DNA of 64,000 bases, taken from contig NW_024037063.1 in assembly GCF_015706575.1 (NCBI RefSeq), positions 20,894,927 to 20,958,926 of the forward strand, given 5' to 3'. A program made the position numbers and the translations under genes. The stretch comes from Patiria miniata (Eukaryota; Echinodermata; Asteroidea; Valvatida; Asterinidae). The notes below the pieces were generated by a model. That model was given only the letters and a program-made list of their open reading frames with translations. It had not been told where the DNA came from and made no database searches. Positions 46,701 to 54,185 of the stretch are shown here, one piece after another; the stretch's first letter is position 1, and every line of letters starts with the position of its first letter.

Positions 46701-49700
46701 GTAGTTATCACTTATCAGAATTCGATAATAAAGACTTAAAACGTTGACTCATGAATATTCAAAAATATAATTCGCTGTCTTAACAGACTTCGACGCCAGA
46801 TCGGGCGCAAAGCCATGCAAATCTGAAAGCCACCGCGCGCAGTGGTCTTTGTTGGAAAGTATTCATGGTATTTTGCCACCAGTACGGGCCTTTATCACGC
46901 GTCTAACCAGGAGTTGGGCGAGTCGTTAATCCTTGTGTGTACGATCCGTGATCAAGCCAAGCCCCTTTAGAGTGTCTTCAGTATTTACCCTTGCACCAAT
47001 CAGGTTGACTTCATATATATGAAATCAAGTGACGTTTTTAAATCATTGATTGGATAACATTTTTTCCAAAGGCATTTATCAATGTTAATTGTAAATTTTT
47101 GTCTGGAAATATTGAAATATTGAATTGAGTTTGTGGATGATGGATATTTAATACTCGTGTATTTAAAAAGTGGTTGGGGTACAAAAATGCCCTAGAAAAA
47201 AATTAAACAACGCAACTTCTTCGGAATTTCTTGAGTTATTGCCAACAACGCTGTATTGTCCGTTGGCTCAATCGGATTTTTGTTCACGGTTAAACACTAA
47301 ATTGTTCGGTCATATTATTCTTGTTGTTTGGCGATTTCTCGTGAAATTAATCTGGCAATCGTGACACATTATGAACAATTAATCGCCGGAATTTCGATTT
47401 AATAAATTCAGTATTTCTTGAGATATTGCCCGAACCATGAGTGTCTTCTTTTTACTCAGTACTAGTGAGGCATCTGTGTTGACGCTGTTTCGGTAGTAGT
47501 GACCACAGTGCGTGTGGCGCGCCTTCTATCGAAAAAAAAATAGTATTTAACCGCTTGGTACATTTTTGTCTCCGTGCGTTAAAAAAATAGAGAGAAAAGT
47601 GTAAATGAAAAAAGTGGTTGGCGTAAAAAATGCCCTGAAAACAAAATTGAACAAAGAATCTTCTTTGGAATTGTTTGGGTTATTGCAAACAACGAGTGGT
47701 TTATAGTATTGAACGTTGGCTTATTTGGAATGTTGTTCACTAAATGGTTCAGTCATATTATTATTTTTGTTGTTGTTTGGGGAGTTCTTGTAAAATTGTT
47801 CTGGCGATCGTGACATGAATAATAATATGACCGAACAACTGAGTGTTTTAACCGTGAACAACAATCCGAATAAGCCCACGTTCAATACAATAAACCACTC
47901 GTTGTTTGTAATAACCCAAAAATTTCCAAAGAAGTTTCTTTGTTCGATTTGTTTAAAGGGCATTCTTTTACGCCAACCACTTATTCCATCTACACTTTTC
48001 CGTCTATTTTTTTTTTTACACACGGAGACAAAATGTACCAAGCAGTTAAATACTATTTTTTTTTCGATAGAGGGTGCGCCACAAGCACAGTGGTCACTAC
48101 TACCGAAACAGCGTAAACACGGATGCCTCACTAATACTGAGTAAAAAGAAGACGCTCATGGTTCGGGCAATATATCGAGAAATACTAAATGTATTAACTC
48201 AAAATTCCGGCGATTACTTGTTCATAATAGGCTATGTCACGATCGCGAGTTAAATGTCACGAGAAATCGCCAAACAACAAGAATAATATGACCGAACGAC
48301 ACAGAACAACTTACACAGCGTCAACACCGATGCCTGACTAGTATTGAGTAAAAAGAAGACACTCATGGTTTGGGCAATATCTCAAGAAATACTGCCTCAC
48401 TAGTACTGAGTAAATTAAAAGAAGACACTCATGGTTCGTAGTGCCATGAGCGAACTTAGAAATAGGCTAGCCCATGGTTGGACTCCGTTGTAGGATGGGT
48501 TGTCCTATTATCGCGGTACTTATCACGCGTTTCTCGTTCGGAATAGAGATTGCCCACTAACCTTCCCGAATTGTCCTGTCTTTTGTGAAGTGTAACTCTT
48601 CCTTCTCAAATTAATATAAAAAAATCTGACAGAGGTGTGGTTTATTCCGTGTACGATGCCTGTGAAAATAGACATGCTCGGAGTGTGCGAACGGAGGCGG
48701 ACTCAAAGTGTTTTTTATAATGATCTCAACTTTTTTTTATTCATAGTTAATGTTTGATCAAAACATCCCCTGAATAAAGTCTTACATTTATTAACGTTGA
48801 AGTTGATTAAAGACTATATGTCTGCAGGATGATTTCTTAAGACCCTGCCCTTCCCCCGAAAGGAGAACACAAATCACTGAGGCAAGTCTACTGATTGGCG
48901 ATTGGGGGCGCCATTCACTTTACACGGTGTGCCGTTTTATTTTTGTTAACGCGCTGTGCTTAAGTTATTTTGATCCCGTAAATGTTTTTACGATTTCGCG
49001 GTGCAAAATCGTCCTTCGACTACATTTTACATTTGCAGCTGAAGAATGGGAACCAGACAATGGAACTTTTATGGACAGAGCACCATTAAAGATTTATGTT
49101 AAAATATAGACGGTACCTTTTAGCAGACACAGTGACTGAGGGAAAATGTTTATAAAAAATCGTTAAAAGTCCCGAACTGAGACACAACATTGTTTAATCG
49201 TCCTTTTTATACAACTCGGCAAAAAGTCCTTAATGACTGGTGAACTGGATAAAAATCGCCACTTGAAGGAGTTTTGGCAACGCAAAAAGAGAAATTTCCC
49301 ATGCCGCGATAATAGGAATGCCGCGATAATAATACTTAATAGGGAGTGCGACTAGGCCTGTACATGCAATGAAGACGTAGTCCAACCTGGGCTAGAAATA
49401 GGCCTTCCTTTAATTAAATTAATATATAGGCCTAGTACTAGGCCAAGGTACACAAGGACACACTTCTCCTAGCACGGTGGACTCCCTTACCGCAATACGT
49501 TAAGGAAGGAATGCAATGAAGAACAGAAGCCGTCCAACCTGGGATAACACTTCTCCCGAGTTTGAGGCCTGTTGGTTTCAGCCTAGGCCTAGCCTACCTA
49601 CATCAGTACATGTACTCACCTACTCCTAGAACTATGAGGCTCCGCGTGAGCGGAGCACGCGGAGCCTCATAGTTCTAGGAGTAGTACTCACCTGCAAGTA

Positions 49701-49758
49701 TGGAGGTAGAAAATTGCAGGCAAATGAAAACAATGTGGAGTCTCAGCTGGTTCGTCAT
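16469..49758 (-). CDS. Giant TSP1-domain single-pass membrane protein (8-exon model)
   Basis: Joined model, in order: 49692-49758, 35030-45682, 34815-34913, 34426-34632, 21645-21740, 21247-21453, 17087-17293, 16469-16701. All seven introns are GT-AG and phase 1, and the summed length (11,769 bp) is exactly 3,923 codons including the stop. Predicted order by residue: signal peptide 1-22; TSP1 about 29-85; acidic Glu/Thr/Ser region with a 17-residue VNTR about 426-647; helical module array about 982-3544; linker and TSP1 about 3575-3675; linker and TSP1 about 3676-3776; TSP1 about 3777-3845; transmembrane helix about 3867-3886; cytoplasmic tail to 3922. TSP1 domains are extracellular adhesion or matrix-binding modules, so a cell-surface mucin-like adhesion or coat protein is a reasonable inference. 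I do not recognise an orthologue. Extra phase-1 exons inside the large introns cannot be excluded. Confidence 0.85.
17087..17293 (-). CDS. Exon 7: membrane-proximal TSP1 domain
   Basis: A 207-bp phase 1-1 exon (acceptor accctag, donor CAAAG|gtgaga). It encodes TPRVDGQWSDWSEWTQCSAM and the rest of a TSP1 domain with paired cysteines. The WxxWxxW ladder is kept. The usual CxxTCG site reads CSAMCG, so the O-fucosylated Ser/Thr position is a methionine here, unlike the other two C-terminal TSP1 domains. It is more diverged than exons 4 and 6. Confidence 0.9.
17495..18669 (+). pseudogene. Non-LTR retrotransposon reverse transcriptase relic
   Basis: Three fragments can be read on the plus strand, antisense to the host gene. 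An N-terminal block (PRMDNLRPMATCIFAKIFE) lies near 17,530. The conserved LLATDFSKAFDRVDH motif lies near 17,890-17,930. A C-terminal block (LIEYACLVWFSSLSKSQVE, then LEKLQRNALPII) lies near 18,410-18,510. These are typical of CR1/L2/Jockey-type LINE RTs. Stops, frameshifts and a MITE at 17647-17850 break the frame, the catalytic FADD box is missing, and no full ORF remains. It sits in intron 6. Confidence 0.8.
17647..17850. mobile_element. 204-bp MITE inserted in a LINE relic
   Basis: Inverted repeats of about 30 bp with few mismatches: CAATGGACCGATCCAGTAAG at the left, and a right end whose complement begins CAATGGGCCGATCCAGTAAG. Reverse-transcriptase-like sequence lies on both sides, so it interrupted the retrotransposon. 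The interior is GC-rich (GCGCGCATACGCGCGCG). Confidence 0.75.
19022..21024. mobile_element. About 2.0-kb fold-back element in intron 6
   Basis: The outer 90-100 bp at each end are inverted copies (ACTGTATTGATACGGTCAT at 19,067 pairs with ATGACCGTAACAATACAGT at 20,958). Inner inverted segments share TATTTCTTGAG and TTGCCCC...ACGAG motifs. Center near 20,023. A possible imperfect 9-bp duplication (TAATTCGCG / TAATTGTCG) flanks it. The right end is about 220 bp from TSP1 exon 6. It is related to the element at 47304-48297. Confidence 0.7.
21247..21453 (-). CDS. Exon 6: TSP1 domain
   Basis: A 207-bp phase 1-1 exon (acceptor gaactcag, donor CCCAG|gtatga). It encodes a PTTPYSPMDRW lead-in and a TSP1 core, WTEWSAWGDCSATCG, with the C-mannosylation and O-fucosylation consensus sites and six domain cysteines. 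It is nearly identical in sequence to exon 4. The flanking donor introns also share a gaatacat stretch, so the duplicated segment extends past the exon. Confidence 0.9.
21645..21740 (-). CDS. Exon 5: short Thr/Pro-rich linker
   Basis: A 96-bp phase 1-1 exon with a strong acceptor (tttatttatag) and donor (GCTCCAG|gtaagg). It encodes 32 residues beginning GAWAAETTQAPYAVLTTIP. It sits 191 bp upstream of a TSP1 exon, mirroring the linker-TSP1 cassette at 34426-34913. Confidence 0.75.
22077..22372 (+). repeat. CCCGGGACATACCG repeat, copy 1
   Basis: Begins AATCCCGGGACATACCGTTA and continues with many CGTTTTAC/GTAAAACG short palindromes. Related copies lie at 33334-33590 (same orientation) and 33960-34232 (inverted). 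Confidence 0.75.
23592..23662 (+). repeat. tRNA-like SINE head
   Basis: A GCCTAGTGGTA box-A-like segment, then CCGCGGGGTCCGGGGTTCTA with a box-B-like GGGTTCTAA. A better preserved inverted copy is at 28058-28126. Confidence 0.55.
23725..24200 (+). repeat. Repeat with tRNA-like start, arm copy
   Basis: Begins near ACCTTAGCTCAATCAGTTAA, then a conserved body through GGCTTTAGGCCTATAAGG. An almost identical inverted copy is at 32640-33125. It may be a SINE, but I cannot define both ends. Confidence 0.5.
28058..28126 (-). repeat. tRNA-like SINE head (inverted copy)
   Basis: The minus strand reads AGCCTAGTGGTTAGGG (box A) and GGGGTTCGAAAC (box B), spaced as in tRNA-derived SINEs. A body with a GAACGCTGGAAATAAAATGA segment follows and recurs inverted at 28,590-28,625. 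Confidence 0.6.
29915..30108. mobile_element. 194-bp MITE with TTTGTTTATGG termini
   Basis: Inverted termini TTTGTTTATGGTGTAAATCG and its complement (one or two mismatches) enclose a purine-rich core shared with 52521-52701. It lies in intron 4 of the giant gene. I see no clear target duplication. Confidence 0.7.
32195..32345 (+). repeat. SINE fragment with TTGGGCAAGACACTTT core
   Basis: Contains CCTTGGGCAAGACACTTTAT and CCACCAACCCAGTAGCGAAT, matching in order the core of the SINE at 62395-62737. The head and tail are degraded. Confidence 0.65.
33334..34232. mobile_element. Fold-back pair of the CCCGGGACATACCG repeat
   Basis: The left arm (33334-33590) and right arm (33960-34232) are inverted copies enclosing about 370 bp of unrelated sequence. 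The right end carries the terminal 60-bp segment twice (ending GGTATGTCCCGGGATT near 34,168 and 34,232). It sits about 200 bp from TSP1 exon 4, in intron 4. Confidence 0.7.
34426..34632 (-). CDS. Exon 4: TSP1 domain
   Basis: A 207-bp phase 1-1 exon (acceptor cctag, donor CCAAG|gtacga). It starts with a Pro/Thr-rich PTTPYSP segment, followed by DRWTEWSAWGECSATCG. This holds the WxxWxxW C-mannosylation ladder and the CSATCG site, which fits the CxxS/TCG O-fucosylation consensus. The remaining cysteines follow the usual TSP1 pattern (C-x-L, C-E-G, A-C-E, R-C). It is closely similar to the exon at 21247-21453 (same length, phase and boundaries), so the two are recent paralogues. Confidence 0.9.
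34815..34913 (-). CDS. Exon 3: short Thr/Ser-rich linker
   Basis: A 99-bp exon with acceptor gcctcgacag and donor TTCAG|gtacgtg, phase 1 at both ends. It encodes about 33 residues beginning GVAHAPSTTTMTSP. It lies 182 bp before a TSP1 exon, the same arrangement as the 96-bp linker exon at 21645-21740, and both encode Thr-rich stretches with a similar central Met-Leu-Arg/Leu-Arg-Pro segment. I infer they are paralogous after a cassette duplication. The 116-bp intron before it is short, but both splice sites are good. Confidence 0.65.
35030..45682 (-). CDS. Exon 2: giant exon with TSP1 domain, VNTR and helical module array
   Basis: An uninterrupted frame of about 10.65 kb on the minus strand. 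It opens with a TSP1 domain: the WGEWSTW tryptophan ladder, then about ten cysteines to roughly 45,460. Next come a Ser/Asn-rich stretch, an acidic Glu/Val/Thr/Ser region (about 43,300-45,000) with thirteen 51-bp repeats, and about 28 helical modules with Ser/Thr/Pro linkers (about 35,120-42,810, with diverged copies to 43,240). I see no cysteine after the TSP1 domain. Many N-x-S/T sequons and Ser/Thr/Pro-rich linkers point to heavy N- and O-glycosylation of an extended stalk (inference). The acceptor is TAG before 45682 or CAG before 45676, both in phase 1. The donor is CCAA|gtaagtg at 35030. Confidence 0.9.
35120..42810 (-). repeat. Array of about 28 helical modules with Ser/Thr/Pro linkers
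   Basis: Each module is about 50 residues with the pattern LLDLI....EI..L..IL......D+L..E+.HL..++, then a Ser/Thr/Pro-rich linker of 20-50 residues. Two subtypes alternate in the middle of the array. Type A contains LLDLIEDIAQEKMPLQETKE and SAGLHKEDILREELAHLEQI. Type B contains MLDLMDEIAALAGKDKAD and KESDKEILPDEIKHLERLLQ. A+B forms a higher-order repeat of about 160-180 residues. Type A copies usually start with an N-E-T sequon. Outer copies near both ends are more diverged. The pattern predicts short amphipathic helical bundles; I recognise no named family. Confidence 0.85.
37261..38232 (-). repeat. Two near-identical 486-bp tandem copies
   Basis: 37261-37746 and 37747-38232 differ at three positions by my reading. 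Each encodes one A+B module pair. They are much closer to one another than to neighbouring pairs, so they reflect a very recent in-frame duplication or an assembly artefact. Confidence 0.9.
43810..44472 (-). repeat. 51-bp coding VNTR, 13 copies
   Basis: Thirteen exact-length units encode the 17-residue repeat IKIEVEEAVTEEPIPST with few substitutions (I/L, T/R/K, one P to H, one E to A). More diverged units (REEWISLTEAPTS type) flank it on the N-terminal side, 44,480-44,900. High DNA identity in perfect register implies recent unequal exchange, so copy number is probably polymorphic. Confidence 0.95.
45683..47303 (-). other. Intron 1, 3' part
   Basis: Contains poly-C/poly-A and (AAAT)n low-complexity DNA at 45,985-46,075 and otherwise AT-rich sequence. 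No phase-1 TSP1-like exon was found. Confidence 0.6.
47304..48297. mobile_element. About 1.0-kb fold-back element in intron 1
   Basis: Arms of about 490 bp around a center near 47,800 (GTTCGGTCATATTATTCTTG at 47,304 pairs with its complement ending at 48,297). Internal paired blocks include CTTCTATCG/CGATAG and TACTCAGTACTAGTGAGGCA/TGCCTCACTAATACTGAGTA. Extra partial copies of the TACTGAGTAAA...CTCATGG segment extend to about 48,440. No protein of its own is seen. Confidence 0.75.
48441..49611 (-). other. Intron 1, 5' part
   Basis: AT-rich DNA with repeated GCCGCGATAATA (about 49,302 and 49,320), a duplicated GTCCAACCTGGG (about 49,379 and 49,531) and a cluster of AGGCCTAG palindromes (49,365-49,600). 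Confidence 0.5.
49621..49683. mobile_element. 63-bp perfect palindrome with 9-bp target duplication at a splice donor
   Basis: Two perfect 27-bp arms (TACTCCTAGAACTATGAGG...) flank a 9-bp loop. The direct repeat GTACTCACC lies at 49612-49620 and 49684-49692. On the minus strand this repeat reads GGTGAGTAC, the exon-1 splice donor, so the insertion duplicated the donor: the proximal copy keeps exon 1 intact and the second lies 72 bp downstream. Confidence 0.85.
49692..49758 (-). CDS. Exon 1: start codon and signal peptide
   Basis: The exon encodes 22 residues beginning MTNQLRLHIV, with a hydrophobic core and a small-residue end (SILA) before the splice, and ends in a phase-1 donor (TTGCAG|gtgagtac). 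This is a classical secretory signal peptide, so the protein enters the ER. The start is supported by an A at -3 and by an in-frame TAG at 49771-49773, four codons upstream. The next exon continues the frame into the first TSP1 domain. The donor sequence is repeated 72 bp further into the intron because of a palindromic insertion (see 49621-49683). Confidence 0.8.
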
Positions 49759-49770
49759 TGTCCTGTGCTT

Positions 49771-49884
49771 CTACCTTGAACACTGAACCGTCCCTGACAA
49801 TCGAATTTTCAAACATACCCGCCAAAATTTAAACGATATGTTTCGTTGCGACCAACGCCGTACGAGTCGATTGGCGGACGCCAT
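49771..49884 (-). other. Upstream ORF (37 codons) in predicted 5' UTR
   Basis: An ATG in a fair context (acaaATGG) opens a 37-codon frame ending in TAG only 12 nt before the main start, in the same frame. If the TSS is near 49,920, ribosomes would meet this ORF first and it could dampen translation of the giant protein. The peptide (begins MASANRLVRR) resembles nothing I know. Confidence 0.4.
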
Positions 49885-49945
49885 TTGTAAACGTCTGAAT
49901 GTACGGACGTACGTGTAGTAACATTTCACCTTGTGTTTTGTGCAC

Positions 49946-49953
49946 ATTATATA
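49946..49953 (-). promoter_or_regulatory. TATA-like box upstream of exon 1
   Basis: The minus strand reads CTATATAATG here, about 190 bp upstream of the start codon. A TSS about 30 bp downstream (near 49,920) would give a 5' UTR of about 160 bp. A CGTCACGCGCGC stretch lies just upstream. Prediction from sequence only. Confidence 0.4.
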
Positions 49954-49959
49954 GTGAGC

Positions 49960-51123
49960 GCGCGTGACGAATGCAAGTTTCTGTTTGACGCGCGCAATTT
50001 GGAATAATTAAAAAAACGCGCTACGCGCACTCTTATCTTAGACAAACGTCGTTGGTGCTGTTGCTAAAAAGCCTACATACCATTATGTTCATAAAACCAT
50101 CTTTTTTATAAATAAAATAACACATTGAATAAAATAACACATATGGAATTCAAACTGTAACCTTTCTCTTCAATGGACGCACATTTGGGTGCCAACAACC
50201 GGCAAAGTGACGACAACTACTCAAGTGACGACACCGTTAATTCAAAAGCGCGCCCTCCCTCGTTCACTTGAAATAATTTGTTTATGAATGTCACTGGTAT
50301 CCGGCGGACCAAGGGCATTGTTTTCTACTTCCTAACCGGAAGGATACCAGTGGGATCTATTTATGCACCTGTTTTTAATTCCAGCTGATGCAGAGGCCTA
50401 GGCTAGGAATGTGCTGCAATGTTTATGTAATCAAGAGAACGTGGGAACGGTGGGATGTGCGCTTCAATGGAAATCTACTCTAAATAAACAATCCACTTAT
50501 CCAGCTCAGCTCTCATAGGAAAAGGGTGTTGTTGCATAAAGAAGCCAGGATCATGAGGATGAAGTAGGGCCCCATTATCGATCATCAAAGATGTAAGTAG
50601 TTGCCTTGTTTTAACATTTTGCATTTCTTTTTATTTTAAATGAAAATAAGCCTTTACGCAAGTTCAACTGCGCGTGTGCACGACCATCAGTTACCATGAC
50701 AACAACAGTTTATAATTTTTTTTTATGAAATATAATTATAAACAAAGCAGATGAATGCACGCAAAGTCAATGGGGGACATGCAGGAAGAAGATGGGAGCT
50801 TTTGTTTGCATAAAATTGGAATCAAATTTTGCATTTACTTTAATTTTTAAAGCAAGAATGTGCTCGTATGTGGCGAGTTGTTTATCTCTCAAATTTCAAA
50901 ACTAATCGTGAATCATGATGTGCACACATGCATTGAAATTGCGAAAAGACTTGTGGTTTTGATATTTTGTAAAGCGTTTTGAGATTTTTATGGTAGAACA
51001 TTAATATTCAATTTTTAATCTACATTCTTTTAGTCAATGATATTAAGCCGGAGAGATCTTACAGCGCCTTCTTTGACTATAGATGAGTACATCATAATGA
51101 TTCTATATTACTTGTACATGTAT
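49960..51123. other. Upstream region of the giant gene
   Basis: No gene seen. Includes a GC-rich GCGCGCGTGACG patch at the promoter and a diverged inverted pair CACTGGTATCC / GGATACCAGTG around 50,292-50,351. Confidence 0.4.
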
Positions 51124-51132
51124 AGTGTATTA

Positions 51133-51975
51133 TAGCCCGACTGCGTCTGGCCGTACAGTACTATCGCAAGCTCTGTAGTACGGCCAGACGCCCGATGCTT
51201 CCACAGAGACTGAATTTTGTTGGCCGCCGATGTAGCGATTTTGCTACATCTTTCGATCGCGATTATCTTTTCATCCAGGACACAAATTTCCAAAGTTAAG
51301 GTTCGTAGTCGTAGAGCAACTCATACCTTTTCGAAAAAACGTTGTTTGGTCTCAATATTTTCATCCGTCTGGCCACAAGACGAATTTCAGTCATCAAATT
51401 CCACAAATATCGTCCCCCATGCGATCCCCCATGCGATTTCAAAATGGCGGCCGCGCTGTAATGTATGTAATATGCAGGCACCCCGCGCAAACTCATGAAT
51501 ATGCATAAACAGTCTGTGACGTATGACCTCGTGTTTTTTGGACGTGCGTGCAGCGGGGCCGTACGTCCAAAAACACGAGGTCATACGTCACAGACTGTTT
51601 ATGCATATTCATGAGTTTGCGCGGGGGCGCCTGCATATTGCATACATTACAGCGCGGCCGCCATTTTGAAATCGCATGGGGAATCGCATGGGGGACGATA
51701 TTTGTGGAATCTGATGACTGAAATTCGTCTTGTGGCCAGATGGATGAAAATATTGAGACCAAACAACGTTTTTTCGAAAAGGTATGAGTTGCTCTACGAC
51801 TACGAACCTTAACTTTGGAAATTTGTGTCCTGGATGAAAAGATAATCGCGATCGAAAGATGTAGCAAAATCGCTACATCGGCGGCCAACAAAATTCAGTC
51901 TCTGTGGAAGCATCGGGCGTCTGGCCGTACTACAGAGCTTGGGATAGTACTGTACGGCCAGACGCAGTCGGGCTA
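51133..51975. mobile_element. 843-bp fold-back element with 9-bp target duplications (MULE-like)
   Basis: Near-perfect inverted arms of about 410 bp (ends TAGCCCGACTGCGTCTGG) are separated by a loop of about 17 bp near 51,554. Perfect 9-bp direct repeats AGTGTATTA flank it at 51124-51132 and 51976-51984. Long terminal inverted repeats with 9-bp duplications fit Mutator-like elements. Each arm also carries a smaller hairpin near its tip (CGTCTGGCCGTAC paired with GTACGGCCAGACG). No transposase is encoded; it is non-autonomous. High arm identity suggests recent insertion. Confidence 0.85.
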
Positions 51976-52520
51976 AGTGTATTACAACATTTTTTGAGCA
52001 GCAGATGACAGAATGAATGGCGCTTCTGATAAAGTGACTGAGCGATTCCAGGTACAAAACTACAATACCCCTGTCGCGCTCATCCTACATATTCGTTTTT
52101 GGTTTTTTCATCTCAAAAACTAAGAATATTCTTCTTTTATTTTTTTAATTGAATCATACATTTATTTGCAAAGTATTACATTGTCTTTTTTTTTTTGAAT
52201 TCATGACTTCGGAGGATTTTTTTAAAGGGAGATACATGTAGGGCCTAAAGTCCGAAATTAATTGTAAATAGTCTGATTCTCATCTCGTGGATACGAAGTC
52301 ACAACAACAATGTTGGCGTGGAACCAGACTAAGATTTGTCAAGGTTAAAACACAGTCACTGTGCATGTTCAGTGCCGTGCCGACATAATACATCAATTAC
52401 TAGAAAGCCGACGCTGGCTAAATATCCACTGCCTTGTTTTTATAGTAAACCCACAACTATTTGGGATTTTAATGATGTTCAAAGACACTTTTATTATTGG
52501 ATTGGTATGTACATGGTGCG

Positions 52521-52701
52521 TTTGTTTATGGTGTAAATCGAGGACACACACGTGCAACATCTTCTATGAGTCGAGGTCAGAAACCGAATCAAGGACTCCT
52601 CGGTTAGAGAACGTGTACAAAACTAATGAGAGTTGTTGCAATAAAGTAAAGGAAAAGGGAAAAGGAACAAAAGAAAATCCTCGATTTACACCATAAACAA
52701 A
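52521..52701. mobile_element. 181-bp MITE with TTTGTTTATGG termini
   Basis: Near-perfect inverted repeats of about 23 bp at the ends. The body is strongly similar to the copy at 29915-30108 (shared CACGTGCAACATC, AATCAAGGAC and AATGAGAG blocks). Confidence 0.75.
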
Positions 52702-53799
52702 TGTGCGTGTATGTGTAGTTGTGTTCACGTTGTTTGTACACTGTTCACACTTTTTTTTTCATGTGTATTGTACACAGCTTCATGTATGTACTGATCCAAC
52801 AAACCCTACCGCCATGAACAAAGAAAGTGTGTATCAATATACATGTAAGAAAATTATCAGAACATTCACAATGTAGGTCATATCATCAAGTTCTGCATAA
52901 TGTGTAATTCTCGAAATCCGTTAATGATCAGATAATGTGTTGCAATCTCCATCTGGCTAGTCTTAATCCGAAAATTCGGGATACATGAGATTGAAAGTCC
53001 CAAACTTAAGGTATTGAAAACATACGAGAAAATAGACTGGCACCTGAAACAACCAGTCCAACAACCCTTCAGTACTGCATCAATCAACTGTGACTGTGCC
53101 AAAAGAAATATCTGGCATGTGTGGAACTAGTCTCTATTTCTACACATTTCTCCATAGTGAGCCACCAGACTAATGACAACGAATGAAGAGGTCAGTCTTT
53201 TCAAACAGTTGGACCATGGTTGGACTTGTAGGCTTACAAGTCTAGTCTTTAGCCTCATTTTAAAATCACTTGAATTCCCTCCCATGTGCAAAATATTGAA
53301 GGAAAGTCTCCTTTAAAAATTGATTTGAGTCTGCAAACTTGGTTGTTGAAATACTGAGGACCTTTTCTTTGCCCATTACAATGAACATTTTGGAGAATTT
53401 TGCTGGCTAAAGAGTGAGTAAGTTAGCCTGATTTCGTTTTGCATGTTTTTTAGCACTCAAAGTCCCAGTCTGGCTAGCTCTATGCTTAGTAAACCAAGAA
53501 TGTTGTTTACTTTTCAATCTCAACTATCACTAACACAATGTGACCTGTCCATTGTACCAGGGCATTGACTGTAGGTCCTACATGTACACTGGACTAGGGA
53601 TTGTGATCATAGCTGGCTACAGTCCTTTATATGGCTGTGATTCCCCCCCCCCCCCCACTCCCACCCCACATCCACCCCCATCCTTATTAATGCCGTCGTC
53701 CTCCAAGACTGGTTATGCATAGCAAACTACACCCCCCCCCCCAACAATTAAAATATCATTTGTAATTATTCTAATAATAAACGATTCTTGAATGGCAAA

Positions 53800-53865
53800 T
53801 TACTAAGTACCCAGGTAACAGGGACAGGAAAATGTCACACTTTGGACCCTAAAATTATTGAATAA
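53800..53865. repeat. Dispersed repeat fragment, inverted copy at 57,660-57,725
   Basis: AGGTAACAGGGACAGGAAAA and CACTTTGGACCCTAAA recur inverted near 57,660-57,725. A short related piece (GTGTGACATTTGTTACCTTG) is near 62,345, and the sequence after the 57.7-kb copy recurs at 62,757-62,815. Confidence 0.6.
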
Positions 53866-54185
53866 CCCTGGAAAATGTTCACTTGTACCATGGAGCTATA
53901 AAACGGATAGCTCCATGCTTGCGCTTCTACTACATGTACCCGTATACTCTTATGAGTGAAATCGATGTACCGTACGTGTCGCATTTTTCTTTAGACTGTT
54001 TGAAGACACTGCACTACTACAAACATTGCCGCACTTGGCAGATTGACGTACCCACCAACTGCAATCAAATTAAATTCCAAGAGTCCTCTGTGTTTATTCA
54101 CGGACTCTGAGAAATCAAAGATCCCTCAAATGAAAACATGCCCACTTGATCTGTCCTGTGGCATCGCTGTTCAAACGATTGCTTT

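Noticed and set aside
51217..51891. Mirrored ORFs of 93 and 132 codons on opposite strands
   Set aside because: They are the same palindrome arm read twice; the element has no transposase.
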